Below, piece after piece: positions 7,122-16,143 of a stretch of 48,015 bases of DNA. Source of the stretch: Candidatus Alloscybalousia intestinigallinarum. Lineage in GTDB: Bacteria; Bacillota_I; Bacilli_A; RF39; UBA660. The translations under genes and the position numbers were made by a program. The notes under the pieces were generated by a model. That model worked only from the letters and a program-made list of their open reading frames with translations, did no database searches and had not been told where the DNA came from. Location of the stretch: positions 1 to 48,015 of the forward strand of contig DVKF01000024.1 of assembly GCA_018716115.1 (NCBI GenBank). The letters are read 5' to 3'. The number at the start of each line of letters is the position of its first letter. Position 1 is the stretch's first letter.

Positions 7122-7779
7122 ATTAAAAAAAGGACAAGCATTTATAGGTGTTGATGATAAAAAATATTATTTTCTAGGATTTGACTATGATGATCAAATA
7201 TTCTTTACTAATTTAGATTTATGGACTGATAAAGAACAAAGTTATATGACTAAAAGCAATATTTTTATTAAAGAGGTTTTAGATGAAAAATCAGAGATAA
7301 TTGAAAATAGTACATGGTATTATCAGTCTATGAAAGAATTAGATAATTCTACTATGGAAGAAAAAATTAAAAGATGCTTGGATATTATTAAAAACTCAAA
7401 TACAAAAGAATTTGAATTAAAACCTACTGAAATAGGTCCATTAGTAAGAGGACAAGCATATAGTAAAGAGTTTAATCAATATTATGAGGTTATCGGTTTT
7501 ATCGTTGATAATAATATTTATTTAGATGCTGAATTAAAAGCTAAACAAAAAGGCTTTTTTGCAATCTATCATTCCAATTGTGAGAGTACAGTACCATTAA
7601 TATTTGAAAGAAACTTTAGTGATAAAGATAATTCGTTTGATGGTAAACACTTTGTAGCAGGTAATGATGATAAAGTTGATATTGAAGATGTTATTTGTAA
7701 TAAAGAATTAGTTAATTCTTATATGAATGACACACTATCGGATAGATTAGAGAATAACAACAAAGATATGTCAAAATAA
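7105..7779 (+). CDS. Hypothetical protein (224 aa), MNLKDEL start
   Basis: Two adjacent ATG codons (7102, 7105) follow AAGGAG; 7105 has better spacing. The protein seems to contain two similar halves: GQAFIGVDDKKYYFLGFDYDDQIFF and GQAYSKEFNQYYEVIGFIVDNNIYL both begin GQA and continue into aromatic beta strands. The start MNLKDEL recurs in the gene at 26,468. No catalytic motif or membrane segment is seen. It is last in this operon, before a strong terminator. Function unknown. Confidence 0.55.
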   Translation: MNLKDELKKGQAFIGVDDKKYYFLGFDYDDQIFFTNLDLWTDKEQSYMTKSNIFIKEVLDEKSEIIENSTWYYQSMKELDNSTMEEKIKRCLDIIKNSNTKEFELKPTEIGPLVRGQAYSKEFNQYYEVIGFIVDNNIYLDAELKAKQKGFFAIYHSNCESTVPLIFERNFSDKDNSFDGKHFVAGNDDKVDIEDVICNKELVNSYMNDTLSDRLENNNKDMSK

Positions 7780-7786
7780 AATATAA

Positions 7787-7828
7787 AACTGTGCAATTAT
7801 TGGGTAATAGTTGCACAGTTATTTTTTT
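7787..7828 (+). terminator. Strong intrinsic terminator
   Basis: A perfect 10-bp stem AACTGTGCAA (7787-7796) with TTGCACAGTT (7811-7820), followed by A and seven T. It separates the SSB operon from the conjugation genes. Confidence 0.85.
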
Positions 7829-7857
7829 GTATATGAATAAAGGAAAGGGTGAATATA

Positions 7858-8139
7858 ATGAAGAATTTTTTAAGTACGTTAGCAATTCAACAATTAGAGG
7901 GTGGAACTTATACAATAGATACTGTTTTAAATGTAATTAAACAAATAACTGACTGGGCATTAGCAGTAGGCATATCACTTGCAGGCATTGCATTAGTAGT
8001 TAGTTTTATTATGTATGCAGTAGTAGATGTCGATCAAAAGCCTAGAGTAAAAACGAGAATTTTACAGACATTACTTGGAATATTCGGCATAATTTTAGCA
8101 ATATCATTAGTTAATATTATTATAAAATTATTTACATAG
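7858..8139 (+). CDS. VirB2/TrbC-like conjugation pilin
   Basis: 93 aa. ATG 7858 is chosen because AAAGGG lies eight bases upstream; the GTG at 7849 overlaps that site. Residues 1-25 form a short leader, then two hydrophobic helices (about 36-58 and 70-90) are separated by a short charged loop (DVDQKPRVKTR), the hairpin topology of VirB2/TrbC pilin subunits. It is the first gene of the secretion cluster, followed at once by a VirB6-like protein. From memory it also resembles the small pilin-like proteins of mycoplasma ICEs. Confidence 0.7.
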   Translation: MKNFLSTLAIQQLEGGTYTIDTVLNVIKQITDWALAVGISLAGIALVVSFIMYAVVDVDQKPRVKTRILQTLLGIFGIILAISLVNIIIKLFT

Positions 8140-8151
8140 GTGTAATGCTTT

Positions 8152-9540
8152 ATGATGACAAAAGTTTTTGACTTATTACGTAGTCTAGGTTGGTATTTAA
8201 CAAGTTTTATTTATGATTTAATCGATGGACTTTTGCAGATTATAAAAGAACTTAATGCGTTTGATATAATTAACTCATTATCAAGCAATCAAACATTCAT
8301 AAATTTTTATAATGGTGCTATGGCAATAGCAGTAACATTGTTTGCACTTTTTATAGTATGGCGATTTGTAAATAAATTGCTAGATCCAGATGAAGAAACA
8401 ACATTTAAAATGATTATCATGGAGGCAGTAAAATGTGGGACGCTTATTATGTTATCCACGTTTTTATTTGTTCAAGTATCTAACTTTTCTATTACACTAT
8501 CTAACTATACAGGAAATATTTTTGAAACGTCCAGCAATTCAAAAATGAGTGATTCAATGCTTACAATGTTTATTTCTTATAGAGATGGTTATAAGAATAG
8601 CGAAAAGTTTGATGAAAGCAAAAGTATATCAGAATTAGTAAGTAGTGGCTCATTTGATAATGATGAATTATATTTGTCAAAATATGTAACTAAATCAAGA
8701 GTAATATTATCTGATGAAAAAGATTATAAATACGAAATAAATTGGATTATGGCAGTATTAAGTGGTGGCTTTTTCCTATATAGTTTATTCTTTGCTGGAA
8801 TTATGTTAGGAAGAAGGCAAATAGAATTTTTATTTCTATTTTCAATAGCACCAATAATATTTGCAACAAGTGTTTGTAATAAACAAAGGCGAGGTGCAGT
8901 TATTGAACAATTAGTATCGCTCGCACTCCAAAGTGCAGTTGTAATGTTAATAGTCAGTCTAACAGTAATGGTAATGCAAGAAATAAGTGTTACGACATTC
9001 TTTAGTAATTCGTTTATGAATATTACAACTAAAGTATTATTATATCTTGGCTGTGCGACATTTATCATGACTGGTAGTCAAGTGATTAACAGATTTATTG
9101 GCTCAAATGTAAGTGCAGCGAGTGGTAGAGAACAATTAATGTCATTAATGGGTTATGGCAAAATGGCTGGAATTGGAGCAACTATTGGAGCAGGAGCAAC
9201 ACTTGGTGGAGCTCTTTTAGGTACTGGTGTTGCTATGAAAGGTGGAAAAGCAGTAGGCTCTCATGCTTTATCTCAAGCAGGACTTGCTTTAGGAGTAATG
9301 GGTGCAGTTGATCCATCTGGTGGACAAACACCAAATAGAATGCAGAGATTTGCTAGTGCTATGGGAACAAGAATGTATATGGCTGGTCAAAAAATGGGAA
9401 GTAAACCTAGTGGCAATAAGTTTAGTGCAAGTGATGCCTTTGTAAATGCAGGAGCAAGTAGTTTGCATAATACTGTAAGAAGAGTAATGCCACGAGCGAG
9501 TTATAATACATCTTATTACCGAAGAAAAAACATGATATAG
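8152..9540 (+). CDS. VirB6/TrbL-like conjugation membrane protein
   Basis: 462 aa with several membrane helices (roughly residues 56-75, 95-115, 198-222, 225-243, 260-285, 295-315). A Gly/Ala/Met-rich segment follows (AGIGATIGAGATLGGALLGTG), then a basic, Ser/Arg-rich cytoplasmic tail. This is the layout of polytopic VirB6/TrbL channel proteins of Gram-positive type IV secretion. Position between pilin and PrgI-like genes supports it. The start could be ATG 8152 or 8155. Confidence 0.75.
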   Translation: MMTKVFDLLRSLGWYLTSFIYDLIDGLLQIIKELNAFDIINSLSSNQTFINFYNGAMAIAVTLFALFIVWRFVNKLLDPDEETTFKMIIMEAVKCGTLIMLSTFLFVQVSNFSITLSNYTGNIFETSSNSKMSDSMLTMFISYRDGYKNSEKFDESKSISELVSSGSFDNDELYLSKYVTKSRVILSDEKDYKYEINWIMAVLSGGFFLYSLFFAGIMLGRRQIEFLFLFSIAPIIFATSVCNKQRRGAVIEQLVSLALQSAVVMLIVSLTVMVMQEISVTTFFSNSFMNITTKVLLYLGCATFIMTGSQVINRFIGSNVSAASGREQLMSLMGYGKMAGIGATIGAGATLGGALLGTGVAMKGGKAVGSHALSQAGLALGVMGAVDPSGGQTPNRMQRFASAMGTRMYMAGQKMGSKPSGNKFSASDAFVNAGASSLHNTVRRVMPRASYNTSYYRRKNMI

Positions 9541-9553
9541 GAGGAATGAATTT

Positions 9554-9856
9554 ATGTATATTACAGTAAAATCAATAAAAAGAAATTTAGGTTTTAAAGG
9601 TATCGAGGTATCTGATATTATTATTGCTTTACCAATATTAATCTTATTTATAGTCTTATTTTGCTTTACACCACTCAAAATACCTTCTATTGTTGGATTA
9701 ATGATTGGAATTTTTTGTTTATTACCTATTAATGTTAGTAAGAAAAATAGAATGTATAAAGTAATAGGTTTAATTTTTAGATATTTATTTAGAAATAAGA
9801 TATATGTATATCAAAGGAAAGGAGAGGTGGATAACTTTGAAAAAGCAAGTAACTAA
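9554..9856 (+). CDS. PrgI/VirB3-like conjugation protein
   Basis: 100 aa. Two hydrophobic segments (IIIALPILILFIVLFCF and IVGLMIGIFCLLPI) close together, then a basic segment ending near residue 90, as in PrgI-family proteins that sit directly before VirB4. AGGAGG precedes the ATG. The 3' end overlaps the VirB4 start by 20 bp. Confidence 0.75.
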   Translation: MYITVKSIKRNLGFKGIEVSDIIIALPILILFIVLFCFTPLKIPSIVGLMIGIFCLLPINVSKKNRMYKVIGLIFRYLFRNKIYVYQRKGEVDNFEKASN

Positions 9857-12344
9857 AGATGAAAAAAAGAAAAAGAAAGAACATAAAGTTATAGAAAAGT
9901 TTGTTAAGAAGAAAGATAATTCAAAACAAAAATACATAACTAAAAGTGTTTTAAAAAGAAAGTTTAAAAATGCTCAAAGTTTTACCAATGCAGAAGTAGT
10001 AAATGATAATGGAATTATAAAACTTCGTGATAATAGTTTTGCAAGAGTTTTTTCGGTTGATGCTATTGATTTATCACTAACATCAAATAATCAAAAGCAA
10101 AACTTTTTTAATCAATTAAAATTTCTTTATCAATTAAAAGGATTAAATTTAAGAATATACAAGTTAGATGATAAGATAGATCTAAATGCTAATAAAGATT
10201 ACTACAATAGACTAATGGAAGAATTTGCTAATGATGAAGAAAAACTAACATTTTTAAAAGAAAGATATGATAGATTAGAAATATTAGAAGAACAAAATCT
10301 TACTACTACAAGTAGATATTATTTTGTATTAATTAGTGATAATGATAAAGCATTAGAACATACATCAGAAGAACTAGAAATGCATTGTTACAATATGACA
10401 CCTAGATTACATATTCAAATGATTACAAATAAATTAGAGATATATCAGTTTTTGATAAACTTATATTTATCGAATGCTAATATAGAACAATTAATGTGGA
10501 GCGATTTAGTAGAACTAATCACTCCTTTTTTTATTAATGAAACAGTAGGTTATATAAAATCAGATGATACAGAAATACAAGTTGTAACAATTAAAAGATT
10601 ACCACCATTTATAGATGAGTTATTTTTTGAAGAACTATTTAATGTTCCAGATACAAGATGTTGTATTCATATTAAAGATACAATACCAACTGAAGAACTG
10701 GTTAGAAGACTAGATAGTAATTATGAATTTTTAGTTTCCGAAAGAAGCACTACTAGAAAATTATCAGATGCTACTCAAATGGATACTGAAAGAGAGAACT
10801 TTCAAGCATTAATGACGCAAATTAAAAATGGCGATGAAAAAATCAAAGAAGTTGATTTTATTATCGTAATAAATGGTAATAAAAAACAACGTGAAGAAAA
10901 GTTAAAAGAATTAAGGAAAATTGCTGATGTATTTCAAATTAAATTGGATGTTCCTAGAATGAGGCAAATGGAAGGTTGGCAAGCATTTGATATAACTAAA
11001 AATGGTTTTGAAGATTATCATAACTATCTTCCAAGTTTAACTTTATCAGCATCATTCCCACTTACGATTACTCATTTTAATGATGAAACAGGTTATATTT
11101 TAGGATCAGATATTCATACTGCTTTACCAACAATATTTGACTTGTTTCATAAAGATGCGACACGACCATCAAGTAATTTAGCAATAATTGCATCAACTGG
11201 TGGTGGTAAAAGTTTTACATTAAAGAAAATGATTATAAATGAAATTAATCGTGGTAATTCTTGCTTTTTGTTTGATGCAGAGGGCGAGTATGAAAAATTA
11301 GTTAGGAAAAATAAAGGAGAGTATATTGATATGTATTCTTCTAGCGGGGGTATCATTAATCCACTACAAGTAAGATTTCTTCCTAGTGATAAAGAAGAAA
11401 AAGAAGATGGAGATATAAATTCAATTAATTATGAAGATTGTCCTCTTGCTAAACATTTAGGATCACTAGAAACATTTATTAAATGTGCTTTTGAAGAAAT
11501 AAAAGAAAGTGAAGTAGTAGTTATGCTAGATATGATTGAAAAACTATATAAAAGATTTGGCATAACAAAAAACACAAAAATATCTAGGTTAGAAAAATTA
11601 GAAAATACTGATTATCCAATATTTTCTGACTTGATAGAATTTCTACCAGATTATCGTAATATGATTACTAACCCAGAACAATTAAAAATAGTTGATAAGT
11701 TGGAAATATTGTTAGATAGATTTAAAGTTGGAACTGATGCAATGTTATTTAATGGTTATACATCAGTAAATCTTGATGCTAACTTAATTGCATTTAATGT
11801 TAAAGACTTGCTATATAGTAAAAACAAAAGAATTATAACTACTCAGTTAGTAAATTTACTTACTTATCTAAATAATATTATCGTAAGAAATAAGATAGTA
11901 AATGATAAAGAGAAAGATAAAAAGAGAATTAAAAATATTGCAGTAGTAGTAGATGAGTTTCACTTATATTTAAAGAATACTGATAGTGAGGTATTGCTTA
12001 CCTTTGAACAAATTGCAAGAAGAATTAGAAAGTATCATGGAGCATTTATTCCAGCAACTCAAAGTATTCATGACTTTTTAGGAGATGATGATTCAGTTAG
12101 GAGTGCAACGGCAATCTTTAACAATTGTCAGTATCAATTAGTTGGAATGTTAAAAGAAGATGACTTAACAACTTATTTAAAATTATTCTATCAAAACCCA
12201 TTAACTGATACACAAAAAGAATTTTTAATGCAAGCAGAGATGGGAGAGTTTTTGCTTACAATTAATTCAAAGAATAGAATAAGAGTTAAAATTGTTGCTA
12301 CACCACTTGAAGTTGAACTGATGGGAGAAGAAGTTAAAGTATGA
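9837..12344 (+). CDS. VirB4/TraE-family conjugation ATPase
   Basis: An 835-aa hexameric ATPase that powers the secretion channel. The TTG at 9837 is preferred because AAAGGAGAGGTGG ends six bases upstream; the ATG at 9804 lacks such a site. Walker A ASTGGGKSF lies near residue 452 and Walker B VVVDEFHLY near 703. The N-terminal 400 residues are the CagE/TrbE-type domain, and ATQSIHDFL follows Walker B as in VirB4. The N-terminus is unusually Lys-rich. It overlaps PrgI upstream and the 60-aa gene downstream (ATGA), giving a tightly coupled operon. Confidence 0.92.
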   Translation: MKKQVTKDEKKKKKEHKVIEKFVKKKDNSKQKYITKSVLKRKFKNAQSFTNAEVVNDNGIIKLRDNSFARVFSVDAIDLSLTSNNQKQNFFNQLKFLYQLKGLNLRIYKLDDKIDLNANKDYYNRLMEEFANDEEKLTFLKERYDRLEILEEQNLTTTSRYYFVLISDNDKALEHTSEELEMHCYNMTPRLHIQMITNKLEIYQFLINLYLSNANIEQLMWSDLVELITPFFINETVGYIKSDDTEIQVVTIKRLPPFIDELFFEELFNVPDTRCCIHIKDTIPTEELVRRLDSNYEFLVSERSTTRKLSDATQMDTERENFQALMTQIKNGDEKIKEVDFIIVINGNKKQREEKLKELRKIADVFQIKLDVPRMRQMEGWQAFDITKNGFEDYHNYLPSLTLSASFPLTITHFNDETGYILGSDIHTALPTIFDLFHKDATRPSSNLAIIASTGGGKSFTLKKMIINEINRGNSCFLFDAEGEYEKLVRKNKGEYIDMYSSSGGIINPLQVRFLPSDKEEKEDGDINSINYEDCPLAKHLGSLETFIKCAFEEIKESEVVVMLDMIEKLYKRFGITKNTKISRLEKLENTDYPIFSDLIEFLPDYRNMITNPEQLKIVDKLEILLDRFKVGTDAMLFNGYTSVNLDANLIAFNVKDLLYSKNKRIITTQLVNLLTYLNNIIVRNKIVNDKEKDKKRIKNIAVVVDEFHLYLKNTDSEVLLTFEQIARRIRKYHGAFIPATQSIHDFLGDDDSVRSATAIFNNCQYQLVGMLKEDDLTTYLKLFYQNPLTDTQKEFLMQAEMGEFLLTINSKNRIRVKIVATPLEVELMGEEVKV

Positions 12345-12523
12345 AACGATTAAGTGGTCGGCAGTTAAGAAAAGAGTTTAAGAAAATATATTTTGATGAA
12401 TTTGATGATCCAAATGAATCATTTATGGATTTCTTGTTAGACTTAATTCCAAAGAAAATATTAATAGAAATTATTTCAAAAGGGGAACATTATTATTCCT
12501 CTATTTTTAGTAAATATAAATAA
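12341..12523 (+). CDS. Small hypothetical protein (60 aa)
   Basis: The start overlaps the VirB4 stop (ATGA) and the stop overlaps the next start, so it is translated with both. It has a basic N-terminus (MKRLSGRQLRKEFKK), an acidic middle and an amphipathic C-terminal helix. No membrane segment is clear. Family unknown; a small conjugation accessory protein by position. Confidence 0.6.
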   Translation: MKRLSGRQLRKEFKKIYFDEFDDPNESFMDFLLDLIPKKILIEIISKGEHYYSSIFSKYK

Positions 12524-13449
12524 TGAATAAAAAGAAAAAGAAAAATATTATTTTAAAAATTATTGGTGGTAGTACCATTTTATCAGTCGCTTTTGCAATG
12601 GTAATTTTAATTTGTGTGCTAATGATTTTTGATTTTTTTGGAACAAAACTTACAAAAGAAAAAGTCCAGCATAACGAAGAATATGCAGATTCTTATAAGA
12701 CTGCACTTAATTCATACCTAAAAGATGGTTACGTTCCACTACAAAGACTATTATATTTTTATTTGGAAGATACATCATTAACACTAGATATTTTATATAC
12801 AATGAATCAAAATAAAGAGGCAAAAACTGCTAGAGAAATAGAAAGTGTTTGCGAAGATCAAAGAGTAAAAAATATGACTGCTTGCACTAATGCTAATATA
12901 GAAGAAAATAAAGATTATCTTGTAGTAAGTACAGGACATTTCAATTTTCCGTTAAAAAGTGAGTTTACTGTAACAAGTTTCTTTAATGAACAAAGAACAG
13001 TTTATGGCGAAAGTAATACTCACAATGGTTGGGATTTAGCAGTTCCAGCCCAAACACCAGTCTATTCAGTTTGTGATGGAGTAGTTGAAAAAGTAAACTT
13101 TACTCAAGATTCTAATCTTCCTTACGACCAAAGTGGAAATAGTGTTGGCAATACAATTACCTTAAAATGTGATAGTGATTATGATGAAACCTATTATGTA
13201 ATATTCGCTCATCTTTATCCTAATAGTGCGAAAGTGAAAGAAGGAGATACAGTAAGTCATTGGACACAAGTTGCATCAGCAGGAACTACTGGATATTCAA
13301 CTGGTAATCATTTACATTATCAAGTAGAAAATGAAAATAGAGAATTAGTTGATGGAATGCAGTTAATTGATTTTACATTAAGTAGTTCATCAGACTTTAA
13401 TGACTTTAAAAATCCTAATACTGGTTTTAGACCACCACTTGGAAATTAA
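12523..13449 (+). CDS. Membrane-anchored M23 peptidoglycan peptidase
   Basis: 308 aa. A Lys-rich start and one membrane segment (residues about 14-38), then an extracellular region of about 100 residues, then an M23/LytM domain (about 140-290). Zinc ligands are visible in THNGWDLAVP (His, Asp) and HLHYQV (HxH), with AHLYP between. It is expected to cut peptide cross-links so the secretion channel can pass the wall, the role of the peptidase half of CwlT/Tn916 Orf14 proteins. No lysozyme-like domain is present. The start overlaps the previous stop. Confidence 0.88.
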   Translation: MNKKKKKNIILKIIGGSTILSVAFAMVILICVLMIFDFFGTKLTKEKVQHNEEYADSYKTALNSYLKDGYVPLQRLLYFYLEDTSLTLDILYTMNQNKEAKTAREIESVCEDQRVKNMTACTNANIEENKDYLVVSTGHFNFPLKSEFTVTSFFNEQRTVYGESNTHNGWDLAVPAQTPVYSVCDGVVEKVNFTQDSNLPYDQSGNSVGNTITLKCDSDYDETYYVIFAHLYPNSAKVKEGDTVSHWTQVASAGTTGYSTGNHLHYQVENENRELVDGMQLIDFTLSSSSDFNDFKNPNTGFRPPLGN

Positions 13450-13756
13450 AGGAAGCACATTTATAATGGCTATTTTATGATGGTAGCCACTTTTAAAGAA
13501 AAAGGTAGCCACAATATTTGTTTATATTAAAGGTATTTTTTATATAGGGTAGCCACTTTTGTTATTAAAAGTAGTCATTTTTGCAAATGCAAAAATAGTA
13601 AGACACCACTATTTTCCCTTTATGCCATAAGGAATAAAAGGGTTTGTGGTGTCGTTCTTCTTATGCCCATTAAAAATATGCAATATTTTTATTAAAAAAA
13701 ATACCTTAAAAAAGTAGAAAGTGGCTACCCATAAATTAAAGAAAGGAGTTTGTAAA
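13450..13756 (+). other. Candidate origin of transfer (oriT) / relaxosome region
   Basis: A 307-bp noncoding stretch just upstream of relaxosome and relaxase genes. GGTAGCCAC occurs three times directly (13,482-13,490; 13,504-13,512; 13,548-13,556), once degenerate (GTAGTCAT, 13,571-13,578) and once inverted (GTGGCTACC, 13,721-13,729). Hairpins: TGGCTA/TAGCCA around the first copy; a perfect 9-bp stem with AA loop (13,577-13,596); and GACACCAC (13,602-13,609) pairing GTGGTGTC (13,646-13,653) around an inner CCCTTT/AAAGGG stem. Iterated sites plus hairpins beside MobC-like genes are typical of oriT; the nic site is not identified. It may also serve as operator for the RHH gene. Confidence 0.6.
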
Positions 13757-13969
13757 ATGGTAAAAGGTTTAGTTAGAACTACATTAAGAATTGATAATAA
13801 TTTAAAAACTAGAATAGAACTTTTATCAATTAAGAATAATTTAAGTTTCAATAAAATGCTAACTTATCTAATAGAACTTGGCTATAATTCTTACATAGAA
13901 AAGTTTGATAAATATTATGAAATGCAAAATAAAAAAATTGAAAGAGAGGAAGAAGATGAACAAGACTAG
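13757..13969 (+). CDS. Ribbon-helix-helix DNA-binding protein (70 aa)
   Basis: The ATG at 13,757 follows AAAGGAG; the upstream in-frame GTG lies inside the inverted GTGGCTACC repeat. GLVRTTLRIDNNLKTRIELL followed by SFNKMLTYLIELGY is the strand-helix-helix pattern of Arc/MetJ proteins. The acidic C-terminal tail overlaps the next gene. It probably binds the repeated GGTAGCCAC sites to assemble the relaxosome and control this operon. Confidence 0.7.
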   Translation: MVKGLVRTTLRIDNNLKTRIELLSIKNNLSFNKMLTYLIELGYNSYIEKFDKYYEMQNKKIEREEEDEQD

Positions 13970-14420
13970 AATTTATACTGATGAAGAAATAAAAGTTTTA
14001 TTAAGTAATCCTAATGTTGTTAGAATTAGAAATAAAAGTCAGATACTTTATAAAAATAGTTTTAAACTTTGGGCTGTTAAAGAAAAATTATCTCATGGCG
14101 AAAAGACTGCAAAAGAAATATTTACTGAAGGTAAGTTTGATGTAAATATGTTAGATGATAGAACTCCACAAAAAAGGTTAAACTCATGGATGAAGAAATA
14201 TAAAATATTTGGAGAAGATTATTTTTCTGATTCTAAATCTCATTATCAAACAAAAGGAACAATTTTTGATAAAGATAAAGCAGAACATAACTTTGTAAAT
14301 TATGTTAGAAAAGCAGTACATAATCCAAAGTTTGTAGCATTCATAATTGATAGAGATGAAAAAAATAATCTTCGTATAACTAATTTAGTGAGTATTGAAG
14401 ATGAAAAAACTAACAGTTAG
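13956..14420 (+). CDS. HTH protein resembling transposase-type HTH (154 aa)
   Basis: ATG 13,956 is chosen because GAGAGGAAGAAG lies just upstream. Residues 5-75 (YTDEEIKVLLSNPNVVRI, then GEKTAKEIFTEGKFDVNML and RLNSWMKKYK) resemble the helix-turn-helix found ahead of IS3-type transposases and in phage proteins: a TxEFK-like start, an xxIFxxxGFDVxxL segment and a final RxxxWxKxY. There is no catalytic domain. It lies between two RHH genes and overlaps the next by 20 bp, suggesting an oriT- or operator-binding protein. Confidence 0.55.
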   Translation: MNKTRIYTDEEIKVLLSNPNVVRIRNKSQILYKNSFKLWAVKEKLSHGEKTAKEIFTEGKFDVNMLDDRTPQKRLNSWMKKYKIFGEDYFSDSKSHYQTKGTIFDKDKAEHNFVNYVRKAVHNPKFVAFIIDRDEKNNLRITNLVSIEDEKTNS

Positions 14421-14730
14421 ATTAGAAGATTATATTTATGATAGACTTTATCTTGTAGCAAATGATAATACCACATCAGTAAATAAAGTTGTTGCATCTA
14501 TTTTAGAAAAATATATTAACGAGCCAAGAGAAATTAATTATTTAAAAGAAATAGATGAAAAATTAAAGAATATAGATGATAAGTTAGAAAAAATTTCTAA
14601 AAGACAATATAAGCATTTTAAATTATCTCAACAACACTTTGCTAACTTTGGCTACTTATCAAATGCTGATATAAAAGAAGATAAATGTCTTAATGAAATA
14701 TTAAATAGTAAGGACTCTTTCAATGAGTAA
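14401..14730 (+). CDS. MobC-like RHH relaxosome protein (109 aa)
   Basis: The N-terminus KKLTVRLEDYIYDRLYLVA plus TTSVNKVVASILEKYI is a ribbon-helix-helix. It is followed by a coiled coil rich in Lys/Glu (EIDEKLKNIDDKLEKISKR) and a short tail. This matches small relaxase accessory proteins encoded just ahead of the relaxase. The TTG at 14,395 is a less likely start. It overlaps the relaxase start by 8 bp. Confidence 0.65.
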   Translation: MKKLTVRLEDYIYDRLYLVANDNTTSVNKVVASILEKYINEPREINYLKEIDEKLKNIDDKLEKISKRQYKHFKLSQQHFANFGYLSNADIKEDKCLNEILNSKDSFNE

Positions 14731-16087
14731 AAAAAGTCCTAATGTTGTATTTAAAAGTAGATACAGTCTAGCACTTACTTGTAGAGATAATAAAAACAAA
14801 TCATTAAATTATAAAGAAGAAAGATTAAAAGATGTTGATGACATGATTGATTATTATTCTGATGAAAAGAAAAAAACAGTTGGTATGTTCGAGTATTACA
14901 TGGGACATACGAGAGGAGAAAAATATAATCTTGTAATGGAGGATGGATCTTATGCTACCAAACAAGATATAGCAAAAATCAAAACTGATTATAAAAAATA
15001 TATTGAAAATTCAAATCTCTGGAAAGGTATTTTAAGTTTTAAAAAAGAATATCTTGATGAAAATATAGATATAAAAACATTAGAACAAAAAATAGCAAAA
15101 GAGGTAATGCCTCAATTTCTAAAGTATTGTGGTTTTAAAGACATGAAAAATATGAGTTTTGTTTTTGCAGTTCATACTAATAGAAAACACCAGCCTCATA
15201 TTCATTTTGCTTTTATTGAAAAAAAGCCAAATTACTTATATTGTGATAGTAAAGTTAATTATAGAAGAAAAGGTAAAATAAGTCTTGATGAGCAAAGATA
15301 CTTAAAAAGATTAGTAGAACTTGCTATTGAAAGAGAAAAATATTATACACCATTACTCAAGAAGACTAATGAAGATATTGATTATTTAAAATCATATTTT
15401 AATCCAAATGAAAAGAATTTTGCATTAAGAAATGTAAGTGAGATTTATGTTGAAGAAGATATTTTAAAACTAGGCGAGTTAATAAGGAAATATCGAGAGC
15501 AAAATAGTCAAACATCTAAAAAAGTAAAATATAACTCCATTAAAGATAATGAACTAGGTAAAGAAATCAAGACTCTGACTAAAAAAATTAAATCATATCT
15601 TTTTAATGATGAAACATCTATTTTATATGCTAGTAGAAAAGATATAAATAAAGATTTAGAAAAACTTAATGATTATTTCGATACTTTAAATAAAAATAAT
15701 AATATTAAAGAGTTGATAGCAGATAATAGTATTGTTAATAAAAAGGAAGAATATATTGATAACTATATTTATAATTCAATAGTAAATCATGCTTTGTATA
15801 AATACAATCATATTTCTATGTATGTAAAAAATAAGAATAATACTGATAAAATCACTATTGATGATTTAATACAAGAAGTTGTTTATCAAAATAGTAAACG
15901 AAATAATTTTAGTGATAAGCAAAGAAGAAAGCAAGTGTTATATAATTATTTTAAAGGTAATAGTTATATTTCTAGATTTCCTAGTAAGCATAAAATAGAG
16001 AAAGCCATAAAAAATATTAATTATGAAATGGAAAAAGCATCACAAGAGTTTAGTAAATTATTCAATTATGATGATAAAACTAAATAA
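14723..16087 (+). CDS. MobL/MobP-type HUH relaxase
   Basis: 454 aa. The metal-binding HUH motif is in HTNRKHQPHIHFAF (about residues 150-163), preceded by FVFAVHT, as in Gram-positive MobL/MobP relaxases that nick oriT and lead DNA into the recipient. Candidate catalytic Tyr residues lie in the N-terminal part (MFEYYMGHT, near residue 56). The C-terminal half (200-454) is helical and Lys-rich, with no primase or helicase domain. Its position after two RHH genes and the repeat region fits a relaxosome operon. The exact MOB class is not certain. Confidence 0.8.
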   Translation: MSKKSPNVVFKSRYSLALTCRDNKNKSLNYKEERLKDVDDMIDYYSDEKKKTVGMFEYYMGHTRGEKYNLVMEDGSYATKQDIAKIKTDYKKYIENSNLWKGILSFKKEYLDENIDIKTLEQKIAKEVMPQFLKYCGFKDMKNMSFVFAVHTNRKHQPHIHFAFIEKKPNYLYCDSKVNYRRKGKISLDEQRYLKRLVELAIEREKYYTPLLKKTNEDIDYLKSYFNPNEKNFALRNVSEIYVEEDILKLGELIRKYREQNSQTSKKVKYNSIKDNELGKEIKTLTKKIKSYLFNDETSILYASRKDINKDLEKLNDYFDTLNKNNNIKELIADNSIVNKKEEYIDNYIYNSIVNHALYKYNHISMYVKNKNNTDKITIDDLIQEVVYQNSKRNNFSDKQRRKQVLYNYFKGNSYISRFPSKHKIEKAIKNINYEMEKASQEFSKLFNYDDKTK

Positions 16088-16091
16088 CCTA

Positions 16092-16100
16092 TGATATAAT
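16092..16100 (+). promoter_or_regulatory. Extended -10 element (TGATATAAT)
   Basis: TATAAT at 16,095-16,100 with TG at 16,092-16,093, starting five bases after the relaxase stop. No good -35 is seen. It would serve the membrane-protein gene at 16,144. Confidence 0.45.
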
Positions 16101-16143
16101 ATTATCAGATAGATAAATAGTAATTTGAAAGTGAGGAAATTTT

